Part shown: one piece after another, positions 8,180 to 17,602 of the stretch
Layout: each line of letters opens with the position of its first letter
Numbering within the stretch: the stretch's first letter is position 1
Assembly: GCF_902788255.1 (NCBI RefSeq)
Contig: NZ_CADAJR010000012.1
Location: 1 to 51,624, forward strand
Direction: 5' to 3'
Length of the DNA: 51,624 bases
From: an uncultured Methanobrevibacter sp.
GTDB lineage: Archaea; Methanobacteriota; Methanobacteria; Methanobacteriales; Methanobacteriaceae
Notes under the pieces: model-generated
Told to the model about the DNA's origin: nothing
Databases searched by the model: none
The model's input: the letters and a program-made list of their open reading frames with translations, nothing else
Program-made: the position numbers and the translations under genes

Positions 8180-10405
8180 TTATGAATTATTGTAACTATC
8201 AATTAAATCTAAAACATCTGAATACAAGTCCTTTAAAGCTGCATCACTCATATCCAATAATGGTTCATACATAAATGAATTGACGTGGATATTTTCAGGT
8301 GTCATTATTGCAACACGTTCAAGTATTTCAATATCTTTATTTTCATTAGAATTCACTTTAAACATATTAAATAATGCTCTAGTTTGATTTTTATCAAATT
8401 CTGATGTATCTGTAATATTTAAATAATCAAGCATGAATTTTTCAGCTTTTAATCTAATAGCCATTGATAAAACGAGCTTGTTGACGATATTGATTTTTGT
8501 TGTTCGTGTTTGTGTAATTTCTTCAGCTTCCTGAAAAATTAACTGATATATTTTTTCAGTATTGTTGGGGATTTGAATGTTCCATTCTGAGTAGATATTA
8601 GTCAGTGAATTTAAAGGAACTTCATTATAATCAAAATCATAATGTAGGATTTTAGTTAACTTTAGAAAATTTTCTTGATTTCCATTATATTCATATAAAT
8701 TCCGAATAAATGGTATTAATGCCAGGATGTCACGAATATGTTCTTCAGGGTTTTCTTCAATTCTTTTTCGGATTTCAACAAAGATATTATTTGATGATTC
8801 AAAATTGTTATCCTCTAACTTTATAATACCATATTCGGTTTTACTTGCAAAATAAGTGTATTTACAATTCAATCTAGATTTTAATGCTCTAAAAAAGTCG
8901 AAATTATGTGTTAGCAGAATAATTTTAAAGTCATCTCTTTTTGATAACTCATAAATGTATTCAATTATCGCATATTTGTTATCATAATCAAAAGAATCCG
9001 CTATATCATCAAAAATTAGTAGTGTATCTTTATCGCTTTTTTTAGCTTCGATTTGATATAATATATCTAACAAATACATCGCCCTTTCCTGTCCTGCACT
9101 GGATATTTCTTTCAGGGTGTCTAATGAAATTTCTATTGGTTCATCATTGTATTCATAATAAAATGATATTCGAGGAGTATCTTCTTTTAATATGACATCT
9201 TCTTTATTCTCCAATTTCAGTGTAAATGGAACATGAAATCTTTTATTAAATATTTCAATAATCTTTTGCCATTCTGTCTGTTCATTTAAAGCAGCTAATC
9301 TAATTCTATCTAACTCTGAATGTTTATCATTATACTCATTAATAATTGTGAAAAACTGTTCTTTTTCTGAATTAAAAACTGCAATCCAATATGATTTCTT
9401 AAAATTATCGATATCGTCAAGATAAGGTATAATTTCTTTGTGCTCAACTAAAATATTTTGGAAATTCTTTGTTTTTGCATTGGAAAATTTTTTATTGATA
9501 TTTTCAAAATCATCCTTTAATGAGGCATCTTTAAAAATTTTATCCATTTGTTTGTTTAATAATTTATTTAATTCCTTATAATCAGATACATTTTTTCTAA
9601 CGCCCTTGAAATTAATTTGATGACCAACCTCAAATAAATTATTTTTTTTAATGGCTTTGGCTAAATCACTAGCATGATTATGATTAAAATGCTCAACATC
9701 ATAAATTTTAGATCTTGAAAGAAGCCTATTTAGATTATTAGAAAATGATTCAATGTTATTTTGAATATCTTCTTCTTTTAATAATTTTATAATACCATCA
9801 TCAAATAAATCAGAATATTTTATTGAATTAATATCAAGTGGGAAATCATCATTTTCTAACTCTTCTGAAAATGAAAATAAAAATTCTAGAAATGATTCGG
9901 AATCATTATTCAAATCGTTATTTATTTTATTTTCAATAAAGTCATACGGATCTTCATTTCGAGGAACAGATATCTTGGTTTTATTTTTTATAATACTAAG
10001 AAATTCATTCTTTTTAGATATTAACTCATTAAAAATTTCATTGTATTCATCTCTTGATTGTTTATTTGAAATTAAGGGAGTTGTGTTTTCAAAAGAAAAG
10101 TCTCTGTTCATGGATTCGATTACAAAAATCCTTTTATTTACCTCTTCATTATCTATTTCAAATGAATCATCATCTTCATAAATTTTAATATTATAAAGAG
10201 GTGGTTGGCCATTGATTTGATTTTGAGGGGATTCGTTATTGCCTATATCTCTTAAAGTTTTTGCAAAGGAGGTTTTCATCATTCCATTTGGAGCATAAAT
10301 TAAAGAAATATTCGTATTTTTAAATCCTGTTCTTTCAAAATTAAATGTATGTTTAAATTGTTTAATTCCGTGACAATTTTTTAAATTTATGAAAATTTTA
10401 TCCAT
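8180..10405 (-). CDS. SMC/ABC-type ATPase with deviant Walker A, putative defence protein
   Basis: The 741-residue protein is built like RecF/SMC-type ATPases. Walker A is near residues 38-46 (APNGMMKTS). Then comes a long, charged, helical middle, an ABC-type signature ISSAGQERA near 433, Walker B LLIFDDIADSFD near 460, and an H-loop LLTHNFDFF near 495. A C-terminal region of about 240 residues is not recognised. The Walker A lacks the usual Gly before Lys (GMMKT instead of GxGKT), but every other ATPase motif is present, so I expect activity or at least nucleotide binding. Similar free-standing ATPases occur in defence islands. It has no ATPase-coupled nuclease next to it, so a nuclease activity would have to lie in its own C-terminal part. 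Confidence 0.75.
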   Translation of the reverse strand: MDKIFINLKNCHGIKQFKHTFNFERTGFKNTNISLIYAPNGMMKTSFAKTLRDIGNNESPQNQINGQPPLYNIKIYEDDDSFEIDNEEVNKRIFVIESMNRDFSFENTTPLISNKQSRDEYNEIFNELISKKNEFLSIIKNKTKISVPRNEDPYDFIENKINNDLNNDSESFLEFLFSFSEELENDDFPLDINSIKYSDLFDDGIIKLLKEEDIQNNIESFSNNLNRLLSRSKIYDVEHFNHNHASDLAKAIKKNNLFEVGHQINFKGVRKNVSDYKELNKLLNKQMDKIFKDASLKDDFENINKKFSNAKTKNFQNILVEHKEIIPYLDDIDNFKKSYWIAVFNSEKEQFFTIINEYNDKHSELDRIRLAALNEQTEWQKIIEIFNKRFHVPFTLKLENKEDVILKEDTPRISFYYEYNDEPIEISLDTLKEISSAGQERAMYLLDILYQIEAKKSDKDTLLIFDDIADSFDYDNKYAIIEYIYELSKRDDFKIILLTHNFDFFRALKSRLNCKYTYFASKTEYGIIKLEDNNFESSNNIFVEIRKRIEENPEEHIRDILALIPFIRNLYEYNGNQENFLKLTKILHYDFDYNEVPLNSLTNIYSEWNIQIPNNTEKIYQLIFQEAEEITQTRTTKINIVNKLVLSMAIRLKAEKFMLDYLNITDTSEFDKNQTRALFNMFKVNSNENKDIEILERVAIMTPENIHVNSFMYEPLLDMSDAALKDLYSDVLDLIDSYNNS

Positions 10406-10666
10406 ATTTACCCACCTTTAAATTAAAGAACATTTTCAATTAATAATATATGTGAAATTCATATTATTATTTTTTTTTATCTTTGTTGTATTTCACCTCC
10501 AACTAGATATGTTCGATTTATTAGTTTATATCAATATAATCAATGAAAAAGTTTTAAAAAACATAAATATTTCTAATATGATTTTCAGTCATAGAAAATT
10601 AAAACTATTTAAATGATGATTAACCATATCATAAATTATTTTTAATATAAATGAAAACTGATAATT
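10406..10666. other. Non-coding spacer upstream of the large ATPase gene
   Basis: No gene is visible. The stretch would carry the leftward promoter for the 741-residue ATPase. A short homopolymeric T tract is at about 10,470. Nothing else stands out. Confidence 0.4.
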
Positions 10667-10861
10667 ATGTTTGCTTCGCTCACTTCCCTTATCGAAACTG
10701 GTTTGAAATCAATGAATGAATATGATTTTCAAAAATTAGCTTTTGATTTTTTAAATTTTAAAGGATTTAATTATATTGAAAACTCCTTGTGCAAGGGTAT
10801 TAGCAAATAAGACCTCGTTTGGAACTCCAGATTTACTTTTTCAAAAAAATACTGGATGAAT
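10667..10861 (+). pseudogene. Decayed gene fragment resembling the N-terminus of a restriction-endonuclease-like protein
   Basis: An ATG at 10,667 opens a frame reading MFASLTSLIETGLKSMNEYD and on to FQKLAFDFLNFKGFNYIENS, which stops at a TAA near 10,808. Shifting one frame continues as LANKTSFGTPDLLFQKNTG and stops again at 10,861. The pattern 'x-EYDFQKLAFDFLxxxGF' followed by 'GTPDLL' resembles the start of Mrr/restriction-endonuclease-like domains found in defence proteins. Only some 60 residues remain, and the rest of the gene is gone. It lies between the two ATPase genes, as expected of turnover in a cargo region. Confidence 0.45.
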
Positions 10862-11244
10862 TTTTCGACTTTAATTAAAAAAATAATTTTAATCGACTTT
10901 GGTGTATGTCAATATTAACTAGTTCGTATTGACTTTGATATTATATAGAATTACTTGTGATAATTTATTTTTATATATTAACTTAAAGAGTAGTTAAATT
11001 ATAATCGGTTATTGATGATATTTTGGTTTAATTTATGTGTTGTAAATTAGTATTGTTTATTAAAAGTTTAAATTTAAGAAATTTTTGAATTGTTTTACAT
11101 CTAAAAATTGCATTCTTCATGTTTTATTTGCTCTAGATTAACATTTATATCAATTATTTCAAATTTAAGAATAAGATATGTTTATATATTATGTGTAAAT
11201 ATATATTTATATTATTTAATGTATAGAATAATGGAGACAATGCA
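10862..11244 (+). promoter_or_regulatory. Non-coding stretch with the promoter of the ATPase-nuclease-FRG cassette
   Basis: No gene is visible in these 380 bases. A good TATA box TTTATATATT at 11,181-11,190 lies 55 bases before the ATG at 11,245, and GGAG at about 11,232 is its ribosome-binding site. The rest is featureless AT-rich sequence. Confidence 0.5.
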
Positions 11245-12558
11245 ATGCCTGATGAAATAGAGTTTAATATTTATAATTTTGGCCCTATTAATGAAGCAAA
11301 ATTAAAAATAAACAAATTAAATGTTGTTGGTGGAGTAAATGCAAGTGGTAAATCTTTTTCTGCTAGATTATTGTTCTGTATAATGACTGCATTGTCTGAT
11401 GAAGGAAAAAGAATAGATAACAATGGAGTTAAAGAATTATTCAAAGCAATCATTGATAAGTATGATTTATCTTTTTCACAGATTTCTTCGGATAAATTGG
11501 AAACTATAAATTCAATTTTAACTTCCAAATTAAATAGTTTAATGGAATCATGGGAAGATTATGATGTATCTTATGAGTATTTCAATGAATTTTACTCTAA
11601 ATTTGTTGAAATTTTAAATGAACATGATGTGGAACTAAAAGATGATCTCAATGATATTTTACGTGTGATTGATTTGCATTCAAACAAATTTCAATATGTT
11701 ATTTCAGTACTTAGATTTATTTTAATGATGGAATTTGGGGCTGAACAATTAATCACATTTGCTAATGGTAATGTTGAAGTTTTAATGGACAAAAAAGATT
11801 GTAAAATGCAATATAATTTACATTTTAATTCTGAAGGATTATCTATAGATTTAAATAATGAAAATCAAGTTTCCTGTATGGAATTTGGTAATGTAGTTTA
11901 TATGGATTCAATATCTGTAATGGATTTTCAATTAAACGGAGTTCATAGTCATTATCATTATGCTTCTCTTTTCAATTCTTTAAATAGTCCTAATTTAAAT
12001 TACAAACCTAATGTTTATGATAATATAGATGAATTAATGAGTATTACCAAACAGTTTCATGGGATGTTAAATGGTAAATTTAAATTTAATCCATTGTCAA
12101 AAATTTTCTCATTTGAATCCCATGGGCAATCATATGATGTTCTAAATATTGCTTCAGGTTATAAACAAATTGGAGTTCTACAATTATTATTAAGTAATCA
12201 TCAGTTGACAAGCAAAACATTGTTAATACTTGATGAGCCTGAAATTAATTTACATCCTAGTTTCCAAATTCAGTTGGCTAGAATAATTGTCCAGATGGTT
12301 AAAAAATTAGGCATAACTGTTTATATAAATTCTCATAGTCCATTTATTATAGAAGCATTAGAAGTATACTCTAAAAAGGAATGTATTGAGGAATTTACAA
12401 ATTTTTATTTATGTGATGATTTAGATTTTAATGGTGAACGTTTTGATATAATTCCAATTCAAAGGGATGATTTAAAAACAGTTTATGATAATTTATCCAA
12501 TCCATTTAGGATAATAAATAACATTAGATTTGAAAATGAATTAAACGATTTAGATTAA
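11245..12558 (+). CDS. OLD/AAA_15-like ATPase, first gene of a putative defence cassette
   Basis: The 437-residue protein opens with the fold of OLD-family and related ATPases: FNIYNFGPINEAKLKINKLN leads to Walker A GGVNASGKS (about 29-37). After a long variable middle come NIASGYKQIG (near 305, in the ABC signature position), Walker B LLILDEPEINLHPS (about 325-338) and the NSHSPFIIEAL H-loop (about 360). No TOPRIM nuclease domain follows, so it lacks the nuclease half of classical OLD proteins and ends soon after the ATPase core. The next gene, nine bases away, encodes a protein with nuclease-like residues. This ATPase-sensor plus effector layout is common in defence systems. Confidence 0.78.
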   Translation: MPDEIEFNIYNFGPINEAKLKINKLNVVGGVNASGKSFSARLLFCIMTALSDEGKRIDNNGVKELFKAIIDKYDLSFSQISSDKLETINSILTSKLNSLMESWEDYDVSYEYFNEFYSKFVEILNEHDVELKDDLNDILRVIDLHSNKFQYVISVLRFILMMEFGAEQLITFANGNVEVLMDKKDCKMQYNLHFNSEGLSIDLNNENQVSCMEFGNVVYMDSISVMDFQLNGVHSHYHYASLFNSLNSPNLNYKPNVYDNIDELMSITKQFHGMLNGKFKFNPLSKIFSFESHGQSYDVLNIASGYKQIGVLQLLLSNHQLTSKTLLILDEPEINLHPSFQIQLARIIVQMVKKLGITVYINSHSPFIIEALEVYSKKECIEEFTNFYLCDDLDFNGERFDIIPIQRDDLKTVYDNLSNPFRIINNIRFENELNDLD

Positions 12559-12567
12559 GGTGGTTTA

Positions 12568-13515
12568 ATGTTTTCAAACTATTTTAATTTTTTACTTTTT
12601 TTAAAGTATCTGGTGGAATATGAATGTGAAGAAAATAACTATTATGAAAACATTACAAAAGTTTCTGCAGATAATGATGGTAAAAATCCTTTGGTGATTT
12701 CGGATGAATTGATATTGAATTTTGAAAATATTCGAAATAATATATTTTCTGATCAAAAAATTATGCCGTCAACTGTTGATGGTCTGTATTTTAATTTTGA
12801 TAAGAAACATTCAATTTTATCGTTATATTTCATTGAATTTAAAGGCACTCTATTAGGTCAAGAATCATTCAAAGATTATTTTGAGGAAAATATTATTAAT
12901 TTAACTGATGAACAATGTAATGATTCTAAAAACAATTGTCCAATTAATTCTTTGTCTAAACCATATTTAAATAAGATGTTTGAATCATATACTGATAATG
13001 TTTCTTCAATTTTAAAGATAAAACCATTTGAATCATTTTTTGTTATTTTTCCAAAAATATGTGAAAAATATGCAAATGAAAATGATGTTGAATTTTCAAT
13101 TAATGAATTTTATTCCTTTTTATTTGAAAAGATTAGATGTCATTTGATTATTGTTTATCAATCTGGAATAAATCATTTTAATGATGAAAAAACATTTGTC
13201 GCTTCATTAAGAGACAAATATAATGTTTTAAAAAATAATGGCATTGTATTTGATTTTAAAGTCTATGATGAGGTGGAATTTGACAAGAACTTATTAAATG
13301 ATATTCAGGAATTTCCAATTGACTTTTTATATATTGTCTTGTTTGTCACTGAGGATGTTTTAAATAAATCTAGAGATCCTCACGATTTTGGAAATTTAAT
13401 TAACATTGTCCTAAAAGATTATGTTGAAGAAAATGAAATTAATATTGATGATAATCAAAAGGAAAGATTGCGCAGGATAATTTCAAAATGTTGCATGAAT
13501 TATATTAACAATTAA
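12568..13515 (+). CDS. Unknown protein with a possible PD-(D/E)xK nuclease signature, second gene of the cassette
   Basis: The 315-residue protein matches no family I can name. Residues 70-93 read VDGLYF, a ten-residue spacer, then LYFIEFKG. That is the D...(E-x-K) arrangement of PD-(D/E)xK nucleases, with candidates D71, E90 and K92 on adjacent strands. The rest is acidic, mixed alpha/beta and rich in N, E and F. It is almost certainly co-transcribed with the preceding ATPase (nine-base gap, AGGTGG ribosome-binding site). I infer that it is the effector or a DNA-binding partner of that ATPase. It could instead be a non-enzymatic immunity or sensor protein. Confidence 0.6.
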   Translation: MFSNYFNFLLFLKYLVEYECEENNYYENITKVSADNDGKNPLVISDELILNFENIRNNIFSDQKIMPSTVDGLYFNFDKKHSILSLYFIEFKGTLLGQESFKDYFEENIINLTDEQCNDSKNNCPINSLSKPYLNKMFESYTDNVSSILKIKPFESFFVIFPKICEKYANENDVEFSINEFYSFLFEKIRCHLIIVYQSGINHFNDEKTFVASLRDKYNVLKNNGIVFDFKVYDEVEFDKNLLNDIQEFPIDFLYIVLFVTEDVLNKSRDPHDFGNLINIVLKDYVEENEINIDDNQKERLRRIISKCCMNYINN

Positions 13516-13574
13516 TATTAATAATGTAGATATTTTTACTTATAAAATATGTTATGTTTATTTGAGGTGATTAG

Positions 13575-14630
13575 ATGGCTGATGAGGTATATGATGATTT
13601 AGTTGAAGAAATATTTCTTCTACCTGAAGATTTAAAAAAAGTAAAAGATGGAAGACATCCTAATGGTAAAAAATTTCCAGTAAATCTAAAGAATGAGTGT
13701 ATTTTTAGAGGAGTAAGTAATACTAAATATGGCTTAGTTCCAAAAGCTTTAAGAACATCTGATGATGGAAAATATGAGATTTGTAAATATTTAAATTCAA
13801 ATACTGTAGAATATCACTCGGCTTCTTTTCGAGATATCGGATGTGGCAATGGCAATGAATTAACCTTGCAGTTGCAGTATAAAAGAGAATTGTTTATTTT
13901 ATTTAGATTTCTAGACTGGGCAGATAAAAGTGGATTGAAAATCCCTGTAAGTATGAGTGTTCGCAAACTATTGCATTCCAATATTAATCATTTTCCAGGT
14001 TATTGGCCAAAATCTGAATTTTATGAAGTTATATCTCTAGCACAACATTATGGATTGCCTACCTGTGCTTTAGATTGGTCATATGATTATAAGGTTGCAT
14101 TATATTTTGCTGTGAAAAATATTTTAAATGAAAATGAAGAAGACTGCGTATTATGGGCGTTTAATTATAAATATTTTGAGAAGTACTCCACATTTGTTGT
14201 GGAAGATGGATTAAAATCACAAAATGAGCCTCAACTTAGATTTTATAGGCCAAGATATTATAATAATTCTAATTTAAAAGCTCAAAAAGGTTTATTTACT
14301 TTTTTAATTAACAAATCCGAAACTTTTAATAAACATTCATTTGAATCATTGGATAAAATGGTTTGCAATATGATTCAAGGAGGTATGTATAATAAAAATA
14401 GTAATTCAGAAATCGAGATTGGAATCTGCGGTATTGAAAAATTTACTCTTAAAGAGAATGAAAGAATATTTTATAAATTTATTATTCCTGGTGAATGTAA
14501 ATATGAAATTTTAAAAGAGTTATATGCTGATGGTTACTCAGAAGAATACTTATTTCCTGGATATTGGGGTGTTGCAGAAGCGATGAAAAATAGAGCGGAG
14601 TTTTATAGGCTTAAAGATAAATATGAATAA
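13575..14630 (+). CDS. FRG-domain protein, third gene of the cassette
   Basis: The 351-residue protein contains an FRG domain, named for its conserved Phe-Arg-Gly: FRG is at residues 44-46 in ECIFRGVSNTKYGL. The other diagnostic block is SLAQHYGLPTCALDWSYDYK (about 154-173) followed by VALYFAVKN. FRG domains are found across bacteria, phages and some archaea, often in defence neighbourhoods, and their biochemical role is not settled. The gene is 59 bases after the nuclease-like gene, has a strong GAGGTGAT ribosome-binding site, and is probably in the same transcript. Conserved Asp, His and Arg residues suggest an enzyme, but that is inference. Confidence 0.8.
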   Translation: MADEVYDDLVEEIFLLPEDLKKVKDGRHPNGKKFPVNLKNECIFRGVSNTKYGLVPKALRTSDDGKYEICKYLNSNTVEYHSASFRDIGCGNGNELTLQLQYKRELFILFRFLDWADKSGLKIPVSMSVRKLLHSNINHFPGYWPKSEFYEVISLAQHYGLPTCALDWSYDYKVALYFAVKNILNENEEDCVLWAFNYKYFEKYSTFVVEDGLKSQNEPQLRFYRPRYYNNSNLKAQKGLFTFLINKSETFNKHSFESLDKMVCNMIQGGMYNKNSNSEIEIGICGIEKFTLKENERIFYKFIIPGECKYEILKELYADGYSEEYLFPGYWGVAEAMKNRAEFYRLKDKYE

Positions 14631-15210
14631 ATTAAATCAAGTGGTTAACAATATATTACATAATTAAATGTTATTTGAGAAAATATTTTAATTTATAAGA
14701 TTGTCTCTAAGTGATTAAAAGCAAATTATATATGTCTCATGATTATTTTTCAGAATGTTGTGAGAATTAGGATTTGTTTGTTGATAAGTTGAATTTAAAT
14801 ACTATTTTTTGATGATAGTATAAAAATTATTAATGATTGTGTAGAACTTATAAAAACCATCCATAAAATATGGGTCTTTTTTTTAATTTAATGTTCTAGT
14901 CTTAATTTCTTAATTGAAAGTTAAATTTGAATAATTATAAATTGTTAGTCTGAGTAGTTAAAAAAATATTTAAAAAATAAGAAATGTACATGCCTTAAGA
15001 TATTAACACTCTTTTTGAAAACATATTATTTGAAGTAAGATTATTTACAATGTGGTGGTGAAATATCGACAGCAAAATTACAGGCCATTTCTCACTACTA
15101 CTGTATAATTATGTCTTCTGGAACAATTTTTAACCACAAACATGAGAAAACCTAACTGGGCACTATTTAAATACTGGCTCAGATATTTCTATTTTAAAAA
15201 AGTCTTTTTC
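14631..15210. other. Non-coding stretch after the defence cassette
   Basis: I see no gene in these 580 bases. A run CTTTTTTTT at about 14,876-14,884 could end rightward transcription of the cassette. A short GTGGTGGTGAAAT near 15,052 looks like a ribosome-binding site but leads to no open frame of useful length. Confidence 0.4.
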
Positions 15211-15525
15211 CTAAAACCTAAACTCCTTAAAAAATTTCAGAAGCGTCACCGGATTGGTATTTTCCAGATTATAAAATGCATGATACTTTTTATGACACCA
15301 GTGACAGAGGGTTATTCCGTTATCCAAATCCAGTCTAAGAGGTATGAAATTCTTAAACGAGAACACGTGATGGGCTTCCAGGTGCTGGTCGGCTCCGCAC
15401 AGGACACAGCATTTATTATCCCGTTCTTTTACATCCTTAACCCAGTCCTTATACTCTTTTGTGTTTCTCACTTCATCAATGTTTTTGCTTTTTTTAATGT
15501 CAATCCATTCATCTTCTGTTGTCAT
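15211..15525 (-). CDS. HNH endonuclease, phage type
   Basis: This 104-residue protein is a small free-standing HNH nuclease. It has a zinc-binding pair CVLCG, the catalytic LEAHHVFSF with its His-His, an N in LDNGITLC, and the second zinc pair CHWCHKKYH. Such proteins sit near terminase genes in many head-tail viruses and help cut packaged DNA. I choose ATG 15,525, because the GTG 12 bases upstream lies in the AGTGAGGA ribosome-binding site. The gene is on the strand opposite to terminase, which is unusual. The 141-residue open frame on the other strand is not coding. Confidence 0.85.
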   Translation of the reverse strand: MTTEDEWIDIKKSKNIDEVRNTKEYKDWVKDVKERDNKCCVLCGADQHLEAHHVFSFKNFIPLRLDLDNGITLCHWCHKKYHAFYNLENTNPVTLLKFFKEFRF

Positions 15526-15705
15526 GGTAATCCTCACTTTAAAAATAAGGGTAGCTATTTATACTAAAAGGCCAAAAAAGTAGAATTGTAAAATAATTGC
15601 ATTAGTTATTTTACAGATCTTATTTAATTTCAAAATATTGGATAGGTTATAATAGTTCTACCTCATTATAATTTTTTCCAAAAAAATCTTCATTCAATCA
15701 CTTGA

Positions 15706-16161
15706 TTGAAAAAGGTTGTATCTGAGAGATTATATCAATCTCTCAGATTTTTAAGCTTAAATTTAACTCCACTTGAATTAAATGAATTGAGCTTTAAGCA
15801 GTTATTTTTTAATAAAATAGACAAAATAATGATGGATGACACTTTAACTCCTGATGAGACTAAATACCGATTGGAGCATGTTAATGATTTTCATGAAAAA
15901 AATGTTAAGTTAAATTATTTTAAATTGATTTTAGTTTTATGTTTTTCTTTTTTGGAAGGTTGTTTTGTACCACTATTTGCAGATATAACTCTTGAAGCAA
16001 TAACTTGTAAAATTTTGTTTGGATTTGGTGCATCAATTTATGGAATTTATGCTATTTTTTTCATTTCAGATGCAAATTCAAAGATAAAAGATTCAATATA
16101 TGGTTCAATAGTTTTTGCTATTTTAGGGATTTTTTTCTCTTTTTTTATTGTTCTATTTTGA
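15706..16161 (+). CDS. Small membrane protein, possible holin-type protein (1 of 2)
   Basis: The frame encodes 151 residues: a polar N-terminal half and three hydrophobic segments at roughly 74-95, 100-122 and 130-150. There is no good ATG near the start. A TTG at 15,706 is the earliest start, without a clear ribosome-binding site, and an ATG near 15,829 is an alternative, so the N-terminus is uncertain. It overlaps the next membrane-protein gene by 14 bases, suggesting translational coupling. The pair lies just before the pseudomurein lysin. A role in lysis or membrane permeabilisation is inferred from position alone. Confidence 0.5.
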   Translation: MKKVVSERLYQSLRFLSLNLTPLELNELSFKQLFFNKIDKIMMDDTLTPDETKYRLEHVNDFHEKNVKLNYFKLILVLCFSFLEGCFVPLFADITLEAITCKILFGFGASIYGIYAIFFISDANSKIKDSIYGSIVFAILGIFFSFFIVLF

Positions 16162-16579
16162 TATTATTACTTCTATTGTGACTGCTATACCTGACAATCC
16201 AAATAATTTTTTTATATTGTCCTTAACTATTGTTTTATTGGGGGCTACATTAGCTTTACTTGCTTTTACTTACAAAATGATTTTTGATGAGGAAGAAGTG
16301 GAAAAGAAAATTATTATGAGAAAAAATGGGGAGTATTTCTTTATATCAACAATATTTGCAACATTTTTCTTAGCAGGGATGTTTATTTTATCGATTTATT
16401 TTAAAATTTCTGATATATTGTCTTTTGATGCAATAAATGTTTTAGACCCATATATATTTGGTAATTTAATTATTTTCGTAATGTTATTGTTGTTTATATT
16501 GCTATTTGCGTGTTATTCTATAAAATATTTAATAATTGGTTTAAAATCTTCTATTGATATTTTGCCTTTTAATTTTTAA
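16148..16579 (+). CDS. Small membrane protein, possible holin-type protein (2 of 2)
   Basis: The frame encodes up to 143 residues with three predicted membrane segments (about 20-46, 62-86, 105-132) separated by a short charged loop (DEEEVEKK). It overlaps the preceding gene, and the only early starts are TTG or GTG, so coupling to the upstream gene seems likely. It ends 60 bases before the lysin gene. Together the two look like a lysis module, but they share no motif with characterised holins that I can name. They could instead be membrane defence or superinfection-exclusion proteins. Confidence 0.5.
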   Translation: MFYFDIITSIVTAIPDNPNNFFILSLTIVLLGATLALLAFTYKMIFDEEEVEKKIIMRKNGEYFFISTIFATFFLAGMFILSIYFKISDILSFDAINVLDPYIFGNLIIFVMLLLFILLFACYSIKYLIIGLKSSIDILPFNF

Positions 16580-16639
16580 AATAAATAGTGTAAGGGTATT
16601 ACAACAAATATATTAGCTATGATATATAAATAATATAAT

Positions 16640-17458
16640 ATGTTAGATAATAAAAAAGATAATATAAGTTGGACAAGCTTTTGCCAAGCCATGAACTCAA
16701 TTTGTTATTGGCTGATTCAAAACAAAAAGAAATACAAAAAACGTGACTACTACCAGATACTAACACTGAACGGTAACTGTAAGGACATTGAAAAGAAAGC
16801 AAAGAAATTAGGTAGTGATAAGCTAGTGGCAATGTATATGATGGCTGTAATCAAAGACAACAAGTCACTAGATTTCCTTCCAAACTATGTAACTTTAAAA
16901 GATGGAACTCAAATTGACAAGGCTGAATATGTGGGCATGGCCATAAGGACAGAGGCATATATTAAAGCAAATGGAAGGCTTCCGGCAATTGTATATCGCA
17001 AATCAACATTACCTGACTATAACGATTCAACAATGAAGTTATTTATAAAGACTTATACTTTCAAAGGTAATAGTATTGATGAGGCATTGGCAGTAATAGC
17101 TAAAAAGAAATTATACAGCAAATACTTTGATTCACAAAAAACAGACAAGAAAACAATAACCGACGCTAAGGATGGTAAAGGTTCCAACTGTGTCGACTGG
17201 GGACAAGTATATTACAGAATAGCTAAATCATTAGGTTATGAGGTGCAGTTTGTCCATGTCAGATGTCGTGTAAGTGGCACTGGCCACATTAGGTTAAGGT
17301 TGAGGCATAAGAAACATACTAGTGGAAACTGGATTAACCGTGATCCTGCTGCAGTTGCAGACACAACTTCTGGTAATGTCAGAACAATCTGGTGTGAAGA
17401 CGGAAATATAATAGCTTATGATCCATCTTGGATTTTTACAGATTTATATTCAAGTTAA
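16640..17458 (+). CDS. Pseudomurein endoisopeptidase with pseudomurein-binding repeat (PeiW/PeiP family)
   Basis: The 272-residue protein should cut the peptide cross-links of pseudomurein, the wall polymer of Methanobacteriales, to release virus particles. One pseudomurein-binding repeat covers about residues 78-120 (LPNYVTLKDG, EYVGMAIRTEAYIKANGRLP). The C-terminal papain-like domain has the expected catalytic triad: Cys184 in GSNCVDWG, His216 in GTGHIRLR and Asp235 in NRDPAAVA. These are the marks of peptidase family C71, known from Methanothermobacter phage psiM2 and psiM100. It has no signal peptide, so exit would need a membrane-lesion protein such as the two small membrane proteins upstream. 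There is no clear ribosome-binding site, and an AT-rich TATA lies just upstream, so the mRNA may be nearly leaderless. Confidence 0.9.
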   Translation: MLDNKKDNISWTSFCQAMNSICYWLIQNKKKYKKRDYYQILTLNGNCKDIEKKAKKLGSDKLVAMYMMAVIKDNKSLDFLPNYVTLKDGTQIDKAEYVGMAIRTEAYIKANGRLPAIVYRKSTLPDYNDSTMKLFIKTYTFKGNSIDEALAVIAKKKLYSKYFDSQKTDKKTITDAKDGKGSNCVDWGQVYYRIAKSLGYEVQFVHVRCRVSGTGHIRLRLRHKKHTSGNWINRDPAAVADTTSGNVRTIWCEDGNIIAYDPSWIFTDLYSS

Positions 17459-17602
17459 CAGTCCATGTTAACTCTTTTTTTTATTTTATCATTAAATAAA
17501 TCTTTTTTAAAACCAAATAATACTTGTATGAGTTAAATAATTAACTTTATATAAATGTAATAATATAATATTATATTAATTATTATATAGGTTGTAATAT
17601 AT

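Noticed and set aside
15142-15567. A 141-residue rightward open frame
   Set aside because: It lies wholly opposite the HNH endonuclease gene, which has clear catalytic motifs and its own ribosome-binding site.
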